Part shown: piece after piece, positions 60,451 to 64,000 of the stretch
How positions within the stretch are numbered: position 1 is the stretch's first letter
Layout: each line of letters begins with the position of its first letter
DNA from: Chloroflexus islandicus
GTDB taxonomy: Bacteria > Chloroflexota > Chloroflexia > Chloroflexales > Chloroflexaceae
Assembly: GCF_001650695.1 (NCBI RefSeq)
Contig: NZ_LWQS01000049.1
Span: 129,777-193,776, forward strand
DNA length: 64,000 nt
Direction: 5' to 3'
Notes under the pieces: model-generated
Seen by the model: the letters and a program-made list of their open reading frames with translations, nothing else
Told to the model about the DNA's origin: nothing
The model's database searches: none
Translations under genes and position numbers: made by a program

Positions 60451-62463
60451 ATGAATGAACCCGTGACAACCACCATCGACCAGTTGTGCGCCAACGCCAT
60501 TCGCGCGCTGGCCATCGACGCCGTCCAACAAGCCAACAGCGGCCACCCCGGTATGCCGCTTGGCATGGCCGATGCCGCCTACGTGCTCTGGACCCGCTTT
60601 CTCAAGCATAATCCCGCTGACCCCAACTGGCCGAACCGCGACCGGTTCGTGTTGTCGGCAGGGCACGGCTCGATGTTGCTCTACGCTTTGCTCCATCTCA
60701 CCGGGTATGATCTGCCGATGGATGAACTGAAACAGTTCCGGCAGTGGGGGAGTCGCACTCCCGGCCATCCTGAATACCACGAGACACCGGGGGTTGAGAT
60801 GACCACCGGCCCGCTTGGGCAGGGGATTGCCACGGCGGTGGGTATGGCAATTGCTGAGCGTTGGTTGGCGACCAAGTTTAACCGTACTGGGTTTCCGGTT
60901 GTTGATCACTATACCTACGTTATTGCCAGCGATGGCGACCTGATGGAAGGCATCTCGCACGAAGCGGCCAGCTTAGCCGGCCATCTGCATCTGGGCAAGT
61001 TGATCGTGCTCTACGACAGTAACGATATTTCGCTGGTTGGGCCGACCAAACTGGCGTGGAGCGAGAACGTGGCCGAGCGGTTTACCGCTTACGGGTGGCA
61101 AGTGTTGTACGCCGATGGCCACAATATGTCATCGGTGGCCTTGGCCTTGGCCGAAGCGATCGCTGATGGCGAGCGGCCCTCGCTAATCATCACCCGCACG
61201 GTGATCGGGTACGCAAGCCCGCGCGCCGGCAGTCACAAAGCCCACGGCGAGCCGCTCGGCGTCGAGGGGGTGCGCTTGACCAAAGCGGCGCTCGGTTGGC
61301 CGCAAGAGCCGGCCTTCTATGTGCCTGATGAGGTCTACGACCACATGCAGTTGGCGGTTGAAGTCGGCGAGGTGCGCCAGCGCGAATGGGAGGCGATGCT
61401 GCGCCGCTATCGCGCTTCGTACCCCGAACTGGCCGCCGAATGGGACCTCTTGCAAGCGGGTGGCTTGCCCGACGGCTGGGAAGCGGCGCTGCCGGTTTTT
61501 GCTCCTGATCCGAAGGCCAAAGGTACCCGTACCGCTTCCGGTGCGGTCTTGCAGGCATTGGCCCCGATCATGCCCGGTTTGCTCGGTGGTTCGGCTGACC
61601 TGCACACTTCGGATTTCACCTATCTGGAAGGACTGGGCTCGATCAGCGGCGACAATTTTCACGCGCGCAACCTGCACTTTGGCGTCCGTGAGCACGCGAT
61701 GGGTGCGATCCTCAACGGGATGGCGCTGCACGGCGGTATCATTCCCTATGGCGGCACCTTCCTTGTGTTCAGCGACTATATGCGCCCGTCCATCCGGCTG
61801 GCGGCGTTGATGGGGTTGCGCGTCATTTACGTCTTTACCCACGATAGCATTGGCGTTGGTGAAGATGGCCCCACCCACCAGCCGGTCGAGCATCTGGTAT
61901 CGTTGCGCGCCATTCCCAACCTGCTGGTAGTGCGTCCGGGAGATGCCAACGAGGTAGCGATGGCATGGCGCTTGGCTCTCCAGCGTACCACTGGCCCCAC
62001 CGCGCTGATCCTCTCGCGCCAGAACGTGCCGACCCTCGACCGTACCCAGCTCGGCGCTGCCGATGGCGTCTTACGCGGTGGGTATGTCTTGCGCGCCGCC
62101 GATCCGGCCCAAGCGATCATTATTGCTACCGGCTCGGAAGTGCAAATTGCGTTGGCTGCGGCGGATCAATTGGCGCATGAGGGCATTGCTGTACAGGTAG
62201 TCAGCATGCCTTGCCGCGAGCTGTTCGATCAGCAAGAGCAAGCCTACCGCGATCGCGTGTTGCCCCCGTCAATCAAAGCGCGGGTTGCTATCGAGGCCGG
62301 GCGAACACTGGGTTGGGAACGCTATGTTGGCTGTGACGGTGCGATCATTGGCGTCGATCGCTTCGGCGCTTCCGCGCCGTTCCAGCGCCTCTACACCGAA
62401 TTTGGCCTGACTGCCGAGCGGGTTGCGGCGGCGGTGAAAGAGCAGCTTGACCAGCGCCAGTAA
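60451..62463 (+). CDS. tkt: Transketolase
   Basis: A 670-residue thiamine-diphosphate enzyme of the pentose phosphate pathway. Visible are AsnSerGlyHisProGlyMetProLeu (residues about 29-37), the TPP motif [10 protein letters not shown] with the Asn of AspSerAsnAspIleSer (about 168-195), the catalytic His and Glu in ValArgGluHisAlaMetGly (about 413-419) and GlySerAlaAspLeu (about 379-383). It is full length and looks active. It transfers two-carbon units between sugar phosphates. ACAGGAG precedes ATG 60451. It stands between two repeat-rich gaps and has no pathway neighbours. Confidence 0.96.
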   Translation: MNEPVTTTIDQLCANAIRALAIDAVQQANSGHPGMPLGMADAAYVLWTRFLKHNPADPNWPNRDRFVLSAGHGSMLLYALLHLTGYDLPMDELKQFRQWGSRTPGHPEYHETPGVEMTTGPLGQGIATAVGMAIAERWLATKFNRTGFPVVDHYTYVIASDGDLMEGISHEAASLAGHLHLGKLIVLYDSNDISLVGPTKLAWSENVAERFTAYGWQVLYADGHNMSSVALALAEAIADGERPSLIITRTVIGYASPRAGSHKAHGEPLGVEGVRLTKAALGWPQEPAFYVPDEVYDHMQLAVEVGEVRQREWEAMLRRYRASYPELAAEWDLLQAGGLPDGWEAALPVFAPDPKAKGTRTASGAVLQALAPIMPGLLGGSADLHTSDFTYLEGLGSISGDNFHARNLHFGVREHAMGAILNGMALHGGIIPYGGTFLVFSDYMRPSIRLAALMGLRVIYVFTHDSIGVGEDGPTHQPVEHLVSLRAIPNLLVVRPGDANEVAMAWRLALQRTTGPTALILSRQNVPTLDRTQLGAADGVLRGGYVLRAADPAQAIIIATGSEVQIALAAADQLAHEGIAVQVVSMPCRELFDQQEQAYRDRVLPPSIKARVAIEAGRTLGWERYVGCDGAIIGVDRFGASAPFQRLYTEFGLTAERVAAAVKEQLDQRQ

Positions 62464-62940
62464 GGAGTACATGCAGCGCCGATGGAGTGCGGCAGTATGG
62501 TTGCCGCACGGCAGGCCCTCTGCGACCTATTCTGGAGTGCGGCAGTCACACTGCCGCACTCTATTGTTGCGGGTACGTCTGTCCGTCCAAATCCGCAGCA
62601 CGCTGCGATCAGCTTTTGGCAACAGATTATCAGACCGCATCAGCGTGTGAGCACCGATTGAGCTAACGGTTGCGGCTAAGCTGCTATAGCAGTTTGGCGT
62701 TGCTTATGCGTTGTTATCGCTCTCTGCCGGCGAGCGGCGGGTCGGCGTGCATCTGTCGCACGTTGCGGCTAACCTCATTCTCCCTCCGCTTAACTTTTTT
62801 GTCACCTTTGTGGTACGCATTTATTCATTGCTGCCACATTCTCACTTGTTATGCTCGTCATTGAGCTTTCCCTCTCCCATCATCATCACGCTCACCCATT
62901 GTTTGTTGCCAATGGACACAATGTAACACGAGGAGTAGCT
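62464..62940. repeat. Gap with two GAGTGCGGCAGT palindromes
   Basis: No gene is seen in this 477-base gap. An imperfect copy GTGCGGCA-N7-TGCCGCAC lies at about 62487-62509 and a near-perfect one, GAGTGCGGCAGT-cac-ACTGCCGCACTC, at 62535-62561. They probably end the tkt transcript and belong to the same family as 11414-11440. The rest, AT-richer, must hold the promoter of the following secreted protein. Confidence 0.7.
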
Positions 62941-64000
62941 ATGCGTCTATGGCGGTTCATGATTGCCGTGCTAGCAATCAGTTTGGTGATGGGCAGTATG
63001 CCGGTGGTGAGCAGTGCCCGCACTCTGATCACACCGGAAGCAGCAGCCGGTATTGCGCTCAACAGCGTGGTTGGCGATAATGATGAGCGCATCAGTTTTG
63101 CTGCGCCGGCCCTTGATGCGTTCGAGCCGGATGTGGCCTACAACCCGGTGACGAATCAGTACCTTGTTGTGTACGCTCGCCAGCGCGCCGGCGGTGGTAC
63201 GAATGAGTTCGAGATTTACGGCCAGTTTGTCGATGCCGCTACCGGGGCTTTGGTTGCCCCCTCTGCGTCTGGCGCCGAAGTGAGCGGAACGGCGTTTCGG
63301 ATCAGTCGCAATGGCAATGATCGACTTACTGATCCGTTTGATGCATATAGTCCGGCTGTGAGTTACAGCGCGCGCGATAACGTCTTTCTGGTCGCATGGA
63401 CGGCTGACAATACTAATCCACTAATCGATTGCAACAATCCCAATTCTGACCGGGCCGGTTATCGCGCCGGCGGCGCGTTTGAGATTTATGTGCAAGTAGT
63501 GGCTGCCGATGGCGATCTTTTGATCCGTGACGCATGCGGCAATCCAGAGGATGATCGCATTTCAGAAATTAACGTTGGGTTCTATCGCACGAATTTCGGC
63601 GGACGGAATCCGGATTGGGACGCCTTTTCGCCCGATGTTGCCTACAATAGCCAGAACGGTGAATTTCTGATCTGCTGGTCGGATGATCGAGCGAATAGCT
63701 TTCTCTCACAACCCTTTGCCGAGCAAGGGGGTGAATTCGAGATTCGCTGCCAGCGTTTCTCGCTTGATCCCCATCCTACCCGTCCCTTTATCGGCCAGAT
63801 TGGTCCCAATGACTTTCTCGTGAGCCGCGCCGGTTTTGTCACTACAGTTGCTAGCGAGCGTCCTAACTACGATGCGGTGACTCCAGCGATTGCCTACAAC
63901 AGTGTCGATAACCAATGGTTTGTGGTCTGGTCAGCCGATAATAACTCCAGCGGCGTCGAAGATGGCGAGTTCGAGATTTACGGGCAGGTGCTGGCTGCTG
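62941..64000 (+). CDS. Secreted repeat protein (beta-propeller-like), 5' part
   Basis: The frame starts at ATG 62941, after ACGAGGAG, and runs off the right edge (353 codons seen). A signal peptide covers about residues 1-26 (cleavage after SerSerAla). At least four repeats follow, each with a Pro-Asp/Ala-Val/Ile-Ala/Ser-Tyr-Asn core and a Leu/Phe-Val-Val-Trp/Tyr strand, at about residues 63, 138, 232 and 318, and with GluPheGluIleTyrGlyGln/ValGln between them. This looks like beta-propeller blades of about 80-95 residues. Asp/Asn-rich loops suggest calcium binding. Function unknown; a surface adhesin or glycan-binding protein is a guess. Confidence 0.7.
   Translation, partial: MRLWRFMIAVLAISLVMGSMPVVSSARTLITPEAAAGIALNSVVGDNDERISFAAPALDAFEPDVAYNPVTNQYLVVYARQRAGGGTNEFEIYGQFVDAATGALVAPSASGAEVSGTAFRISRNGNDRLTDPFDAYSPAVSYSARDNVFLVAWTADNTNPLIDCNNPNSDRAGYRAGGAFEIYVQVVAADGDLLIRDACGNPEDDRISEINVGFYRTNFGGRNPDWDAFSPDVAYNSQNGEFLICWSDDRANSFLSQPFAEQGGEFEIRCQRFSLDPHPTRPFIGQIGPNDFLVSRAGFVTTVASERPNYDAVTPAIAYNSVDNQWFVVWSADNNSSGVEDGEFEIYGQVLAA

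Noticed and set aside
62670-62926. Two short frames (64 and 71 codons) after transketolase
   Set aside because: Cys/Ser-rich products without a ribosome site, overlapping in different frames in an AT-rich promoter region.

Overview
The window looks like chromosome of a filamentous anoxygenic phototroph of the genus Chloroflexus (phylum Chloroflexota). The clearest pointer is the 309-residue malate dehydrogenase at 15437-16366. It is close to, but by memory not identical with, the C. aurantiacus enzyme, so a sister species is likely. The GC-rich sequence, the many Thr/Pro-rich lipoproteins, the HPF, MutS2, LspA and F420-type genes and the long GC-rich intergenic hairpins also fit. No rRNA, tRNA or CRISPR was found.

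Layout. 1-11405: the end of a DUF11-type surface protein, then a Tad-like pilus or secretion locus on the plus strand (two TadE/TadG-like proteins, CpaB, two different CpaF/TadA-type ATPases, TadZ, TadB-like and TadC-like membrane proteins). It is split by a 1.1 kb array of palindromic repeats. No Flp prepilin or prepilin peptidase is visible. 11487-24714: housekeeping genes (DHFR-like reductase, membrane nuclease with SH3 domain, tandem lspA genes, rluD-type synthase, mdh, a NarL-type histidine kinase, rsmA, F420-type oxidoreductases, a metallopeptidase, two MBL-fold proteins, a candidate small RNA, hpf). 24794-26805: an AT-rich type II restriction-modification pair. 26828-32000: zinc-ribbon protein, trpC, mutS2 and cvpA. 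32122-33465: an MFS transporter.

33469-55183: a large exopolysaccharide region. A nine-gene minus-strand operon (42850 down to 33469) encodes a phosphoglycosyl transferase, a WecG-family glycosyltransferase fused to two STAS domains, a degenerate nucleotidyltransferase/hexapeptide/sugar-transferase fusion, a complete RsbV/RsbU/RsbW-like partner-switching set, a response regulator, a glycosyltransferase and a Wzx-like flippase. Divergent from it lie a GH51/39-like lipoprotein, a surface protein, an acyltransferase (opposite strand), Wzz-like and CpsD-like proteins, a small membrane protein and a Wzy/ligase-like protein. Three more glycosyltransferases follow on the minus strand. Together these are most of the parts of a Wzx/Wzy-type polysaccharide pathway, apparently wired to a serine-phosphorylation switch. 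I regard this as the most interesting system in the window.

55406-64000: NHL-repeat lipoprotein, hisF, a DUF624-like membrane protein, an unknown protein, transketolase, and the start of a secreted repeat protein that runs off the edge.

Several dispersed palindromic repeat families fill the gaps: a composite GC-rich hairpin pair (tandemly amplified at 9.7-10.5 kb), a 27-bp GAGTGCGGCAGT palindrome, a CCGTAGGGRCA palindrome between convergent genes, and a 25-bp perfect hairpin at 28.6 kb.
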